A DNA stretch of 64,000 nt from Serratia bockelmannii. GTDB lineage: Bacteria > Pseudomonadota > Gammaproteobacteria > Enterobacterales > Enterobacteriaceae. How positions within the stretch are numbered: position 1 is the stretch's first letter; each line of letters starts with the position of its first letter. The stretch spans positions 310,001 through 374,000 of the forward strand of contig NZ_VOUX01000001.1 in assembly GCF_008011855.1 (NCBI RefSeq). The letters run 5' to 3'. Positions 22,232 to 32,312 of this stretch are shown here, one piece after another. The position numbers and the translations under genes are program-made. The notes under the pieces are model-generated. The model was not told where the DNA came from and did not search any database. It was given only the letters and a program-made list of their open reading frames with translations.

Positions 22232-23137
22232 ATGAGGTTTACCATGACGAAGTTGAAAGCGGTTATTCCCGTTGCCGGATTGGGCATGCGCATGCTGCCG
22301 GCGACCAAAGCGATTCCGAAAGAGATGTTGCCAATCGTTGATAAACCGTTGATTCAATACATTGTCAACGAATGCGTCGCGGCAGGGATCAAAGAGATCA
22401 TCCTGGTGACGCATTCTTCCAAGAATGCCATCGAAAACCATTTCGATACCTCATTCGAGCTGGAGGCGATGCTGGAGGCCCGTGTGAAGCGGCAGCTGTT
22501 GGATGAAGTGCAGTCGATAACGCCAAAAGGCGTGACGCTGATGCACATTCGCCAGGGGCAACCAAAAGGACTGGGACATGCCGTTCTCTGCGCTAAACCG
22601 TTGGTCGGTGATTCGCCGTTTGTTGTTCTGTTGCCGGACATCTTACTGGATGACGCGAAAGCGGATTTGAAGACAGACAATCTGCCGCACATGATTGCGC
22701 GCTTTGAGCAGACTGGATTGAGTCAGGTTTTGGTGCAAAAGGCAGACGAACACGTACTGCATGATTATTCCGTGGTTGAGTGTGAGGCCAGCAACCTGAA
22801 ACCAGGCGCAAGTGCTCGTATCACATCGATTGTTGAAAAACCGGCGCCGGAAACCAAGTTGGAATCCAACTATTCTGCTGTAGGGCGCTATGTCTTGTCC
22901 GGCGATATTTGGCCGTTGCTGGAAACCACGGAACCGGGAGCCTGGGGACGTATTCAACTGACCGATGCGATTGCAGAATTGTTGAAACGCAAACCGGTAG
23001 AGGCGACAGAACTGGTGGGGGAGTCGTTCAACTGCGGTGAAAAAATGGATTACCTTCGCGCTTTTGTCACTTATGGGTTGCGTCATCCGACCCAAGGCAA
23101 AGCTTTCCGGGAATGGGCTGAACAATTGACTCTTTAA
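22232..23137 (+). CDS. galF: GalF, GalU paralogue
   Basis: A 301-residue paralogue of the preceding gene. It carries [19 protein letters not shown], with Met in place of the Thr of GalU, and [12 protein letters not shown] in place of GAGDEI, the two hallmarks of GalF. E. coli GalF has little or no transferase activity alone and is proposed to modulate GalU. The first 130 residues are nearly identical to the upstream copy, the middle (150-200) diverges. ATG at 22232 begins [11 protein letters not shown]; the internal ATG at 22244 is an alternative start closer to the known GalF N-terminus. It marks the left border of the galF-gnd interval. Confidence 0.9.
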   Translation: MRFTMTKLKAVIPVAGLGMRMLPATKAIPKEMLPIVDKPLIQYIVNECVAAGIKEIILVTHSSKNAIENHFDTSFELEAMLEARVKRQLLDEVQSITPKGVTLMHIRQGQPKGLGHAVLCAKPLVGDSPFVVLLPDILLDDAKADLKTDNLPHMIARFEQTGLSQVLVQKADEHVLHDYSVVECEASNLKPGASARITSIVEKPAPETKLESNYSAVGRYVLSGDIWPLLETTEPGAWGRIQLTDAIAELLKRKPVEATELVGESFNCGEKMDYLRAFVTYGLRHPTQGKAFREWAEQLTL

Positions 23138-23563
23138 AAATCTTATCGTGTATGTATACCGCTGATAGCTGCCTAAGTGGTACCTGTTGAATCTTGGGTA
23201 ATATCGTTATTCCCGTTTTTAGATTACTATACATGCGATAACAAGTTATTCTACCTACGATGCGTGTAAGCCCATTTTTTGACTGGTAGATCTTGTGCAG
23301 CATTAGAACGTGAGGTGGTTTACTCATGACTTTTCATTCTGCCTGCGAGGTATGGGACACAGAGCAACTGCTTTGTCTCATTATAATATCTATGCAAGAG
23401 TCAATGGCATGTAAACGATATAAGCATAGCAACAGGTACCTTACCGTTATGTGGTAGGAATGCAGTATACCGACGTATTTTGGCAAGGTTAAAGATATGC
23501 AGCCACTGTTGCTTGGCATAGTAGCTCTGTAGCTACATTTACTTCGAAAGTGATGATAATTTG
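23138..23563 (+). promoter_or_regulatory. Gene-free leader between galF and wza
   Basis: This 426-base AT-rich stretch has no supported gene; the 90-codon frame on the minus strand is low in family character. A TATAAT hexamer at 23382-23387 is a possible -10 box without a good -35. A short perfect hairpin, GTAGCT-CTGT-AGCTAC (23521-23536), lies 27 bases before wza. No terminator is visible after galF, so read-through from the JUMPstart promoter is plausible. Confidence 0.4.
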
Positions 23564-24700
23564 ATGGCAAAACGACAATTGAAAATGATATCGCTGTTGA
23601 TATCAATCAGCGTAATCAGCGGATGTACCGTGTTTCCGGGAACTCATCTATCAACTAGCGGTAAAGATGTTGTAAAACAAGATGATGCAGATTACGATAT
23701 CGATAAATTGGTTAATGTCTATCCTATGACTCCAAAGTTGTTGGATTCACTACGACCAGAGAAAATAGTCGCGCAACCTAACAGTCAATTGGACGGGATG
23801 TTGCGTACTTACGAATATCGGATTGGTGTGGGTGATGTACTAAACGTTACTGTATGGGATCACCCTGAATTAACTACTCCGGCCGGCCAGTATCGTAGTG
23901 CAAGTGATACGGGGAACTGGGTGCACTCTGATGGGAGCATTTTTTATCCCTACATCGGTAAGGTAAATGTAGTTGGTAAAACAGTAACCCAGATCCGTGA
24001 TCAGATTTCCAATCGTTTGGCGCAATACATTGAAAGTCCTCAAGTAGATGTCAGTATCGCAGCTTTCCGCTCGCAAAAGGCATATGTAACCGGCGAGGTA
24101 GCCAAATCGGGACAGCAAGCGATTACTAACGTTCCGCTGACTGTTATGGATGCGATCAACGCGGCTGGAGGGTTAACTGAGCAGGCTGACTGGCGCAATA
24201 TCGTACTCACTCATAACGGTAAAGAGCAGCTAATTTCGTTGCAGAAATTGATGCAAAACGGTGACTTGACGCAAAATCGTCTACTCTACCCTGGCGATAT
24301 CCTCTATATTCCACGCAATGATGAATTGAAAGTCTTTGTGATGGGGGAAGTAAAAGCGCCTGCTACATTAAAAATGGATCGTAGCGGTATGACGTTGACA
24401 GAAGCGTTAGGCAATGCACAAGGTTTGACTCAAAGCACAGCCGATGCTACAGGCGTTTTCGTCATTAGGCCGTTGCATGGCTCGCAGGGCAACAAACTTG
24501 CGAATGTTTATCAACTGAACATGGCCGATGCAACAGCACTTGTGATGGGGGCCGAGTTTAAATTACAGCCATATGATATTGTGTATGTTACCGCTGCACC
24601 TGTCGCACGCTGGAATCGTTTGATTTCACAACTTGCGCCGACGATCGCAAGCTTCAACGATCTAACCGAAGGTTCGCTGCGTATACGTAACTGGCCATAG
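23564..24700 (+). CDS. wza: Outer-membrane polysaccharide export lipoprotein Wza
   Basis: Wza forms the octameric outer-membrane channel through which Wzy-dependent capsule leaves the cell. The protein from the ATG at 23564 is 378 residues; a lipobox ISGC puts the lipidated Cys at position 21. The Poly_export domain holds [21 protein letters not shown] and [19 protein letters not shown], followed by SLBB repeats ([32 protein letters not shown]). The C-terminal amphipathic segment, which crosses the outer membrane in the known structure, is present, ending RIRNWP. An ATG at 23585 is a possible shorter start. It is the first gene of wza-wzb-wzc. Confidence 0.95.
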   Translation: MAKRQLKMISLLISISVISGCTVFPGTHLSTSGKDVVKQDDADYDIDKLVNVYPMTPKLLDSLRPEKIVAQPNSQLDGMLRTYEYRIGVGDVLNVTVWDHPELTTPAGQYRSASDTGNWVHSDGSIFYPYIGKVNVVGKTVTQIRDQISNRLAQYIESPQVDVSIAAFRSQKAYVTGEVAKSGQQAITNVPLTVMDAINAAGGLTEQADWRNIVLTHNGKEQLISLQKLMQNGDLTQNRLLYPGDILYIPRNDELKVFVMGEVKAPATLKMDRSGMTLTEALGNAQGLTQSTADATGVFVIRPLHGSQGNKLANVYQLNMADATALVMGAEFKLQPYDIVYVTAAPVARWNRLISQLAPTIASFNDLTEGSLRIRNWP

Positions 24701-24708
24701 AGAGTGCT

Positions 24709-25143
24709 ATGTTTGATTCAATTCTGGTTGTTTGTGTGGGTAACATATGCCGCTCTCCGACAGCGGAGAGAATACTTATTCAGCGCTTACCGGGCAAGAA
24801 AATAGCTTCGGCGGGAATATCTGCACTTGTGGGACATGCTGCTGATAGCACTGCATGTGCCGTTGCTAAAAAAAACCATTTAGATTTAGAGGGGCATGTT
24901 GCACGGCAATTGACTAAAGAAATGTGTCGCGAGTACTCGCTTATCTTAGTGATGGAAAAAGGTCATATAGATGCGGTTTGTCAATTGGTGCCCGAGGTAC
25001 GTGGAAAAACGATGCTATTAGGACACTGGTTGGGTCAAAAAGAAATTCCTGATCCGTATCGTAAGAGTTACGAAGCATTTGAATTTGTCTATGGCCTCAT
25101 TGATGAGGCGGCTCAGAAATGGGCGCAGGCATTAAATCGTTAA
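24709..25143 (+). CDS. wzb: Low-molecular-weight protein tyrosine phosphatase Wzb
   Basis: Wzb dephosphorylates the tyrosine-rich tail of Wzc; cycling of Wzc phosphorylation is needed for capsule assembly. The 144-residue protein has the signature CVGNICRS, with nucleophile Cys9, Arg15 and Ser16, and the general-acid Asp115 in DPYRKS. The length is normal for the family. It starts eight bases after wza and ends 12 bases before wzc. Confidence 0.95.
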   Translation: MFDSILVVCVGNICRSPTAERILIQRLPGKKIASAGISALVGHAADSTACAVAKKNHLDLEGHVARQLTKEMCREYSLILVMEKGHIDAVCQLVPEVRGKTMLLGHWLGQKEIPDPYRKSYEAFEFVYGLIDEAAQKWAQALNR

Positions 25144-25155
25144 CCAGAGATTACA

Positions 25156-27333
25156 ATGACTGATAATACTAGAGCAGGCTTATCTAAGGCCAACGAGCAC
25201 GATGAAATTGATTTAAGCCGCCTTTTAGGCGTGTTACTTGATCACCGGTGGCTTATCACTGGTGTGATCACACTTTTTGCCGTGATTGGGATCATTTACT
25301 CGATTTTTTCTACGCCAATATATCAAGCTGATGCAATGGTGCAAGTTGAGCAGAATGCCGGCAATTCAATTTTAAGTGATTTCTCTCAAATGCTGCCGTC
25401 AGGGCAACCTGCTTCAGCTACAGAAATTGAACTTATTTCCTCACGAATGGTTCTAGGCAAAACGGTTGATGATCTTAATCTTGATATAGCGGTAAATCAG
25501 GATTATTTCCCTATATTTGGCAGAGGATGGGAAAGATTAATAAATAAAGAACCAAGCGAGCTATTAATTGGTCGTCTAAGTGTGCCAGAGTTCATGGCTG
25601 AGAAACCAATGGAACTTAAGGCACTAGGTAGCAATCAATATTCTTTGAGTTTTGACGGAAAGGAAATTATTAAAGGTAAGGTTGGGATCCTATCTTCCTC
25701 TGATGGTATTAAGATCTTGGTTTCCGATATAAAAGCGGAAGACGGGACAACCTTCCAAGTCACTAAACGATTGAAATTAAATGTTATCAATGACTTGATA
25801 AAAAATCTCACCGTCGAAGATAAAGGGAAAGATACAGGGGTTTTGGCACTCAGTTTAACTGGGGAGAACAAATGGCGTATTCGAGAAGTTTTAGATAGTA
25901 TCACTAAAAATTATTTATTACAAAATGTTGAGCGAAAATCTGAAGAAGCAGGTAAAAGTCTAAGTTTTCTTAAAGAGCAAATCCCTGATGTGCGCGCTAA
26001 GCTTGACTCATCCGAAGATTTGTTGAACAAATATCGTCAGAAAAATGACTCGGTAGATCTTTCTCTTGAGACTAAAGCTGTACTTGATTCTATTGTGTCT
26101 GTTGAAACTCAATTGAATGAATCAACGTTTAAAGAAGCAGAAATATCTAAGCTATATACCAAACAGCACCCTGCTTATAAAGCATTACTTGAGAAGAGGC
26201 AAACATTAGAAGAAGAGAGAAACAAGCTAAATAAACGCATTGCGACAATGCCTAAAACGCAACAAGAAATTTTACGCCTGACACGTGATGTTCAAGTTGA
26301 ACAAGAAATTTTTATGCAATTACTGAACAAAGAACAGGAGCTTAGCGTAACTAAGGCGAGTACCGTTGGCAATGTAAGGATCATTGATCCTGCGTTGACC
26401 CAGATTAATCCTGTTCAGCCGAGAAAAACACTAATTGTACTGTTAGCTATCTTCTTAGGTGGTTTGATCTCTGTCGGTTTCGTGTTGTTGAAAACGATGT
26501 TGCATAAGGGGATTGACAATCCTGAAGCCTTGGAAGAACAAGGAATAAATGTTTATGCAAGCATTCCTTTATCTGAATGGCAGCAAAAGAAAGATATCGA
26601 AATGGCGAATCGCCGTGGCAGGAAGGTTTCTTCTACTGATTCAACTTCTTTACTTGCTGTAGGTAATCCGGCTGATCTTGCCATTGAAGCAATCCGCAGT
26701 CTTCGTACTAGTTTGCATTTCGCAATGATGGAAGCAAATAATAATGTGCTTATGATTTCTGGTGCTAGTCCGAACATCGGTAAAACGTTTGTCAGTATTA
26801 ATCTCGCGGCTGTTATTGCTCAAACGGGCCAAAGAGTATTGGTAATCGATGCCGACATGCGCAAAGGTTACTCACATGCTTTGGTCGGTGGGGACTGGAA
26901 AAACGGTTTATCAGATTTATTATCCGGGAAAATTGGGTTCGAAAAAGCTGTCCAGACTACGAAGATTACGGGCATGGATTTTATTCCGCGGGGTCAGATA
27001 CCGCCAAATCCATCCGAACTTCTGATGCACTCACGCTTTGCAGATTTACTGCGCGTAGCAGGTGAAAAATACGACTTGGTCTTGATTGATACACCTCCAG
27101 TTCTGGCAGTAACGGATGCATCAATAATCGGCCGGCTGGTCGGAACGTCATTGATGGTTGCACGTTTCGGCATTAATACTGTCAAGGAAGTTGACTTCAG
27201 TATTCGTCGATTTGAGCAAAATGGGATCAATATCAAGGGCGTAATCCTTAATGCTGTTGAGAAACGCGCTAGTAATTACTATGGCGGCTATGGTTATTAT
27301 CAGTATAGCTACATTAATGATAAAAAACTGTAG
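25156..27333 (+). CDS. wzc: Polysaccharide co-polymerase and bacterial tyrosine kinase Wzc
   Basis: Wzc controls chain length and, with Wza, export of Wzy-made polysaccharide. The 725 residues (720 in E. coli) comprise two membrane segments (about 33-53 and 430-450) bracketing a periplasmic Wzz-type domain with coiled-coil stretches, and a cytoplasmic BY-kinase. Walker A is SGASPNIGKT (about 534-543), Walker A' VIDADMRKG and Walker B LVLIDTPP. The C-terminal tail carries seven tyrosines in 14 residues (NYYGGYGYYQYSYI), the autophosphorylation cluster acted on by Wzb. A hairpin with T run follows the gene. Confidence 0.95.
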   Translation: MTDNTRAGLSKANEHDEIDLSRLLGVLLDHRWLITGVITLFAVIGIIYSIFSTPIYQADAMVQVEQNAGNSILSDFSQMLPSGQPASATEIELISSRMVLGKTVDDLNLDIAVNQDYFPIFGRGWERLINKEPSELLIGRLSVPEFMAEKPMELKALGSNQYSLSFDGKEIIKGKVGILSSSDGIKILVSDIKAEDGTTFQVTKRLKLNVINDLIKNLTVEDKGKDTGVLALSLTGENKWRIREVLDSITKNYLLQNVERKSEEAGKSLSFLKEQIPDVRAKLDSSEDLLNKYRQKNDSVDLSLETKAVLDSIVSVETQLNESTFKEAEISKLYTKQHPAYKALLEKRQTLEEERNKLNKRIATMPKTQQEILRLTRDVQVEQEIFMQLLNKEQELSVTKASTVGNVRIIDPALTQINPVQPRKTLIVLLAIFLGGLISVGFVLLKTMLHKGIDNPEALEEQGINVYASIPLSEWQQKKDIEMANRRGRKVSSTDSTSLLAVGNPADLAIEAIRSLRTSLHFAMMEANNNVLMISGASPNIGKTFVSINLAAVIAQTGQRVLVIDADMRKGYSHALVGGDWKNGLSDLLSGKIGFEKAVQTTKITGMDFIPRGQIPPNPSELLMHSRFADLLRVAGEKYDLVLIDTPPVLAVTDASIIGRLVGTSLMVARFGINTVKEVDFSIRRFEQNGINIKGVILNAVEKRASNYYGGYGYYQYSYINDKKL

Positions 27334-27350
27334 CGTGAAACACTAATATT

Positions 27351-27387
27351 GGAGCTGCTGGGGACACCTGGCAGCTCTAGTTTTTTG
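27351..27387 (+). terminator. Intrinsic terminator/attenuator between wzc and wzx
   Basis: GAGCTGC (27352-27358) pairs with GCAGCTC (27371-27377), extended inward by four more pairs, and is followed by TAGTTTTTT. It sits mid-operon, so with RfaH antitermination it would act as an attenuator between the export genes and the sugar-specific genes, as described after wzc in colanic acid clusters. Confidence 0.65.
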
Positions 27388-27407
27388 CTACCAATAAAGT
27401 CTATATA

Positions 27408-28856
27408 ATGACACATTCATCATTAAGAGATAGAGCTGTATCAGGGATGATATGGAGCATAGTTGAAAGGTTTCTTGTGCAAGGAGTGCAATTCGGTATC
27501 AGTATTGTTCTGGCGAGAATTATTTCTCCATCAGACTTTGGACTGATAGGGATGGTTGCGATTTTTATAGTATTATCGGATATTATTATTAATAGTGGTT
27601 TCACTCAGGCGCTAATTCAAAAAAAAGATAGAACTCAAGTAGATTATTCGACGGTATTTTACTTCAACTTGCTTATAAGTATTATTCTTTATGGTGGTAT
27701 TTATTTTATAGCACCGTTTGTTGCCGACTTTTATAATTCACCTGCGATTACACATATTGTTCGAGTGCTTGGCATTAGTATTATTATCAAATCCCTATGT
27801 TTAGTGCAAACGACTAAACTATCGATTGAGCTAAACTTTAAACTAAGAGCCAAGGTTAACTTTTTATCTGTAGTCATTAGCGGGACAATTGCACTGTATT
27901 TGGCATATCACGAATATGGTGCTATGGCTCTTGTTTACCAGACTATAATAAACTCAATCTGTGTAACTATTCTTCTGGCTATCTTTCTAAAATGGCGCCC
28001 GAATTTTGTTTTTTCATTTGATTCTTTAAAGCAACTTTTTGGGTTTGGTTCGAAATTATTGTTTGCAAGTTTTGTTCGTACAATCGTCGATAATTGTTAT
28101 TCAATATTAATCGGACGTTTCTTTTCAAGTAAGGAAGTAGGTTATTATACTCAAGGGCGAAATATCCCAGATTTGATTTCGGTGAATTTATTTAATATCT
28201 TACAGGGCGTGCTATTTCCTATCATGTCAGCAACGCAAGACGATAGGGAGAGACTTATTCGGATATATAAGAAAAGTCTAGATATGACAGCTTTCATAGT
28301 AATGCCTGCAATGGTTGGCTTTACATTCTTGGCAGAACCTTTTGTTCACTACTTCCTTACTGACAAATGGCTACCAGCCGTTGTTGTTATTCAGTGGATT
28401 TGTCTGTCTCGAATGATTATTCCTCTAAGTGCACTTAATTGCAGCTTAATTAATGCTGTCGGTCGTTCTGATACCTATTTAAAAGTTGATTTGAGTAAAT
28501 TGCCTATAACTATAGGAGCTTTGTTACTTACAGCACCCTATGGTCTTACAGCGGTTGTGATTGGGAATTTTTTTGTTTCGCTGATTTGTTTCTTTATCAA
28601 CTCATATTATCCTGGGAAGTGGTATGGGCATGGTGCATTGCAGCAAATAAAAAGTATGTTGCCTATGATTTTGGCAACGCTGATTATGTCAGTGGTGTTA
28701 TGGTTTATTAAAATTGATAATGGGATTTACGAAATACTCACTAAAATTATTATAGGTGCGTTGGTCTACTATTTGGTAAGCATGTCGCTGAGGATTAGCT
28801 CCTGTGAAGAAATTAATAAAATTATTCTTTCTAAAATAAAAAGAAAGCATAGTTGA
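27408..28856 (+). CDS. wzx: Wzx-type polysaccharide flippase (MOP family, WzxC-like)
   Basis: It should flip lipid-linked repeat units across the inner membrane. The 482-residue protein has about 12-14 membrane segments. The start SGMIWSIVERFLVQGVQFGISIVLARI and SPSDFGLIGM are typical of the WzxC/RfbX subgroup of the MOP superfamily, and YYTQGRNIPDL is also found there. It is the first gene of the strongly AT-rich, strain-specific part of the cluster. Repeat-unit specificity cannot be read from sequence. Confidence 0.87.
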   Translation: MTHSSLRDRAVSGMIWSIVERFLVQGVQFGISIVLARIISPSDFGLIGMVAIFIVLSDIIINSGFTQALIQKKDRTQVDYSTVFYFNLLISIILYGGIYFIAPFVADFYNSPAITHIVRVLGISIIIKSLCLVQTTKLSIELNFKLRAKVNFLSVVISGTIALYLAYHEYGAMALVYQTIINSICVTILLAIFLKWRPNFVFSFDSLKQLFGFGSKLLFASFVRTIVDNCYSILIGRFFSSKEVGYYTQGRNIPDLISVNLFNILQGVLFPIMSATQDDRERLIRIYKKSLDMTAFIVMPAMVGFTFLAEPFVHYFLTDKWLPAVVVIQWICLSRMIIPLSALNCSLINAVGRSDTYLKVDLSKLPITIGALLLTAPYGLTAVVIGNFFVSLICFFINSYYPGKWYGHGALQQIKSMLPMILATLIMSVVLWFIKIDNGIYEILTKIIIGALVYYLVSMSLRISSCEEINKIILSKIKRKHS

Positions 28857-28890
28857 AAGCCATAAAAGTAGTTATATTGAAGGGAGAATA

Positions 28891-29967
28891 ATGAAAACTG
28901 TACTTATAGTAAATGAAATCTGTTCAGATAATATTGGCGATCATGCGATTAATGAAGGTATTAGAGAGTTAGCCCGTGAGAATGGCTATACTCCGTTAAG
29001 CCATGGTTTTGATGCGGATAAAAAAAATGTTGTTCCAGTAAATAAGAATGAAAAAATAACTCCTAAAGTTTTCTTACGAAAGTTGAAGAATCTAATCATC
29101 AACAGAATTCGATTTCTGAAATATTTTCGTTGGTATCTTGAGAATAATTCACGCATCAAGGATGCTATAAAAAATGATTTTTCTTTATTGATGATTGGTG
29201 GCGGCCAGCTCATTCAGAGTGGGGGAACCTTCCCTATCGCCATGTTTTTATGGGCCCGTCATGCCAAGGTTAAGAATAAGCCATACATAATTCTTGGTGT
29301 CGGGTGTGCGGAGAAATTCAACTTGCTAGATAGACTGTTGTTCAAATATGCCTTTAACAATTCAGAAGGTGTTTATGTCAGAGAGAGACGCTCTATAGAG
29401 AAGTTGGATGAGTTTTTTAATTACCCAGCAAAATACATTCCAGACTTAGCATTTGCATTATATGGAAAGAATAAAACCCTTGATAAAACTATCACAATAA
29501 TTGGCGCTACAGCATACTATGTTTATTTGAAAAATGCCAAGGAATTAGAGTGGGAGTCATATAAAAGTCAAGAGGAATATGTAAGTGATTGGACAAATAT
29601 TGTTGAAGAAGAGATAAGATTGAAGAAAAACAAAATACTATTTATTTCGACAACAGTCGAGGATGCGGCATTGAATAGTATGATTTATCATAAAATTAAA
29701 AGTAAAAATCCAACTGCGGACGTAGAGTTATTCGAGAGCGTTCCGGAGTTGAATACGTATATTCAATATCTCAGTGCTTCGGAAAAAATTTACTCTGGGC
29801 GTATGCATTCACTTATACTAGGCAAGATTCAAGGTAATGAACTAGAGCCATGGCTTATCTCAAAAAAAATCGAATACTTCATGGAGGAATATGGTGGGAG
29901 GGATGCTTTGGATATAAATCGCGAATTGAAAACTATTTTTTCAGCGATTATCAAAAAGTTAGGCTAA
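28891..29967 (+). CDS. Polysaccharide pyruvyl transferase family protein
   Basis: A 358-residue protein of the CsaB/WcaK family, which adds ketal-linked pyruvate to sugars. Visible are GDHAINEGIRELA near the N-terminus, LLMIGGGQLIQSGGTFPIA (the GGG turn) and SGRMHSLILG near the C-terminus, with the His typical of the nucleotide-site end. A GAAGGGAGAATA ribosome-binding site precedes the ATG. Pyruvate would give the capsule a negative charge, an inference. Which sugar is modified is unknown; some family members are not pyruvyltransferases. Confidence 0.75.
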   Translation: MKTVLIVNEICSDNIGDHAINEGIRELARENGYTPLSHGFDADKKNVVPVNKNEKITPKVFLRKLKNLIINRIRFLKYFRWYLENNSRIKDAIKNDFSLLMIGGGQLIQSGGTFPIAMFLWARHAKVKNKPYIILGVGCAEKFNLLDRLLFKYAFNNSEGVYVRERRSIEKLDEFFNYPAKYIPDLAFALYGKNKTLDKTITIIGATAYYVYLKNAKELEWESYKSQEEYVSDWTNIVEEEIRLKKNKILFISTTVEDAALNSMIYHKIKSKNPTADVELFESVPELNTYIQYLSASEKIYSGRMHSLILGKIQGNELEPWLISKKIEYFMEEYGGRDALDINRELKTIFSAIIKKLG

Positions 29968-29977
29968 GGAGTATATT

Positions 29978-31153
29978 TTGCTTTTATTTGATTTGACTGC
30001 AACTCAATCCTCTCCGGAATCGAGATTCCATGGCGGTTCTGAATATGCTAAACAAGTTTTTTTTTCTAGTATCGAGCGAGGTTACAAAAGTTTCACTTGC
30101 GTATTTGATAAAAAAAGAGAGCTAGATGAGGCAATCAAAAAAACATGTTTTGAGCATGGTATCGAAATAATAGGCGTCTCAGGAGATCGTGAGTTAGTCG
30201 ATCTCATTAATTCAAATCGCTTCGCTAAATTTTATTCTGCTTTGCCTTATCATTTGCACGAGATAAAAACCGATAAATTAGATTTTATCATGACCGTACA
30301 TGGACTACGAGAGATTGAGTGCGGTTATGATCCTGTTCAATGGCATTATCGTGACGGTATTATCTCCAAGGTAAAACTCGCAGTGAAACGCGTATTATAT
30401 AGAGAGAGAGAATGGAAATTTTACTATAATAGATTTGAACGATTATTGAGCAAGTCGAGAATAAAAGTAATTACTGTTTCGGAGCACAGTAAACATTCGA
30501 TGTTGTGCTTTTATCCCTACCTGAAAGGCGACGATATCTATGTGTCCCCGGCTCCATGCCCGTTTGGTAAAGGGCAACCACTTCTGGGAGATAGATATAC
30601 GCATCTAACTTCCTTTGGCGGAAGTTATTTTCTTTTAGTCAGTGCCAATCGGTGGATGAAAAATAACTATCGTGCGATTAAGGCTCTGGACCATTTCTAT
30701 ACAAAAAATAAAAACTGCGAGATTGTGACGTTTGTTCTTGGTAAAAATAAGCCTCATAGTGATATACAAAACAAAGATAAATTTGTTTTTATAGACTATG
30801 TTGATTCAGAGTCATTGGACTGGTTTTATAAAAATGCTTATGCATTTATCTATCCTAGCTTAAATGAAGGATATGGATACCCGCCACTACAAGCAATGCA
30901 ATACGGAACCCCTGTTATAGCGTCTGCTGTTTCCAGTATTCCTGAAGTCTGTAAAGATAGTGTGCTTTATTTTAATCCCACAAATATTGATGAAATAGAG
31001 AATAGAATATCACAGATCTATTATAATAAAGAGCTATATAGACATCTTGCGGTTTCAGGAGATAAGAATGCTTCGGAAGTAAAGCTACTTCAGCAGCAAA
31101 AATGGGACAAACTGCTTGCGGTGATATTTGGTTATGACGGTCCTTTAAATTGA
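29978..31153 (+). CDS. GT4-type glycosyltransferase (TTG start)
   Basis: A 391-residue cytoplasmic glycosyltransferase of GT-B fold. The Rossmann-type C-terminal half holds FLLVSANRWMKNNYRAIKAL-like YFLLVSANRWMKNN and the nucleotide-sugar motif YPSLNEGYGYPPLQAMQYGTP with the E-x7-E pair of GT4. The only good start is TTG at 29978, ten bases past the previous stop and preceded by TAAGGAG. N-terminal GGSEYAKQV is the usual glycine-rich loop form. It overlaps the next frame's earliest start by four bases. Donor and linkage are unknown. Confidence 0.8.
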   Translation: MLLFDLTATQSSPESRFHGGSEYAKQVFFSSIERGYKSFTCVFDKKRELDEAIKKTCFEHGIEIIGVSGDRELVDLINSNRFAKFYSALPYHLHEIKTDKLDFIMTVHGLREIECGYDPVQWHYRDGIISKVKLAVKRVLYREREWKFYYNRFERLLSKSRIKVITVSEHSKHSMLCFYPYLKGDDIYVSPAPCPFGKGQPLLGDRYTHLTSFGGSYFLLVSANRWMKNNYRAIKALDHFYTKNKNCEIVTFVLGKNKPHSDIQNKDKFVFIDYVDSESLDWFYKNAYAFIYPSLNEGYGYPPLQAMQYGTPVIASAVSSIPEVCKDSVLYFNPTNIDEIENRISQIYYNKELYRHLAVSGDKNASEVKLLQQQKWDKLLAVIFGYDGPLN

Positions 31154-31164
31154 AAGAGGGTACA

Positions 31165-32223
31165 GTGAAAAAAATTCTTTTTATAATGCCGATACTTGGG
31201 TTATCTGGTGCGGATAGAGTTATTTATACTCTCTTAAACAATATTGATAGAGGAAGGTTTAAGCCTTATCTTCTTCTGTATAAGAATGATAGCAAAAAAA
31301 ATGTTTTGGTTAAAGAGTTGGAAAAAGATGTTGTTGTTGAATATATTAATGTAACAGGAAGAGCAAGGTACGCACTTCCAAAAATTTTATTTGGTATTAG
31401 AAAAACATGTAAGAAACATGATATAGATTCAGTTTTTATTAGCTCAGGAACTTCAAACGCAACCTTGTCACCTTTTCTTTCATATTTTGGACGTGGAATT
31501 AGAAAGATAGCTCGGGAATCTAACTTGCCAAGCTTTTTTGAAAAGAATTTCATTGCAAAACTTTTATACAAAACCTGCTATAAAAATTATGACGTGATCG
31601 TAGCCCAAAGTGATGACATGGTTAATGATCTCGTTGAAAAAATGGATATACCAAAAAGTAAACTTGTTAAGATAAATAACCCCTTGGATTATAAACGTAT
31701 AAAGACACTAAGTTTAAAAGCAAGCGACTATGAGTTACCAAAGGAGCGGGTCAATCTGTTGACGATTGGCCGGTTAACGTATCAGAAAGGCTATGACCAA
31801 TTACTTAACGCTTTCAGTCGGTTGGAGAAAGGTGTTTACCATTTAACGATCGTCGGTGAAGGAGAGGATGATGCAATGTTGAAAAAGCTCCATACAAATT
31901 TAGGATTGGAAGATAGCGTGACTTTTATAGAGTCAACGGAAAATCCATATGCGCTGTTAAGAGCTGCGGATATTTTTGTGTCTAGCTCTCGCTGGGAAGG
32001 TTATCCTAACGTTGTGATCGAAGCGATTGCTTGTGGGACACCAGTGTTGGCAAATGCATATCCCGGTGGAATAAATGAAATTATAAATGAAGGCAATGGA
32101 GTTATTTGCGATATAAATACAGAAATGGAGTGTGCACTAAGCAAGGCTCTATCGATAGATAATGTTTCTTTTGATAAATCTGTTATCGATGATATTTTAA
32201 TAAAATACGAATCTATACTGTAA
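31165..32223 (+). CDS. GT4-type glycosyltransferase (GTG start)
   Basis: This 352-residue protein of the GT4 family starts best at GTG 31165 (VKKILFIMPILGLSGADRVI), close behind AGAGGG; a TTG at 31150 overlapping the previous stop is possible. The glycine-rich acceptor loop GLSGADRVIYTLL, LTIGRLTYQKGYDQLLNAF and SSSRWEGYPNVVIEAIACGTP (E-x7-E region) are all typical. It should add one sugar of the capsule repeat on the cytoplasmic face. Codon use is AT-rich, as in its neighbours. Donor sugar cannot be assigned. Confidence 0.8.
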   Translation: MKKILFIMPILGLSGADRVIYTLLNNIDRGRFKPYLLLYKNDSKKNVLVKELEKDVVVEYINVTGRARYALPKILFGIRKTCKKHDIDSVFISSGTSNATLSPFLSYFGRGIRKIARESNLPSFFEKNFIAKLLYKTCYKNYDVIVAQSDDMVNDLVEKMDIPKSKLVKINNPLDYKRIKTLSLKASDYELPKERVNLLTIGRLTYQKGYDQLLNAFSRLEKGVYHLTIVGEGEDDAMLKKLHTNLGLEDSVTFIESTENPYALLRAADIFVSSSRWEGYPNVVIEAIACGTPVLANAYPGGINEIINEGNGVICDINTEMECALSKALSIDNVSFDKSVIDDILIKYESIL

Positions 32224-32312
32224 ACTAAATTATTCTTTTAAAATGAATGAAGTCGTAGTTTAATTTATAATATGGTTCGTAGGATTTACTCTAGTTTCTC
32301 TCAAGGTAAAAA

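Noticed and set aside
23334-23606. A 90-codon minus-strand frame upstream of wza
   Set aside because: No family resemblance, and it overlaps the wza start.
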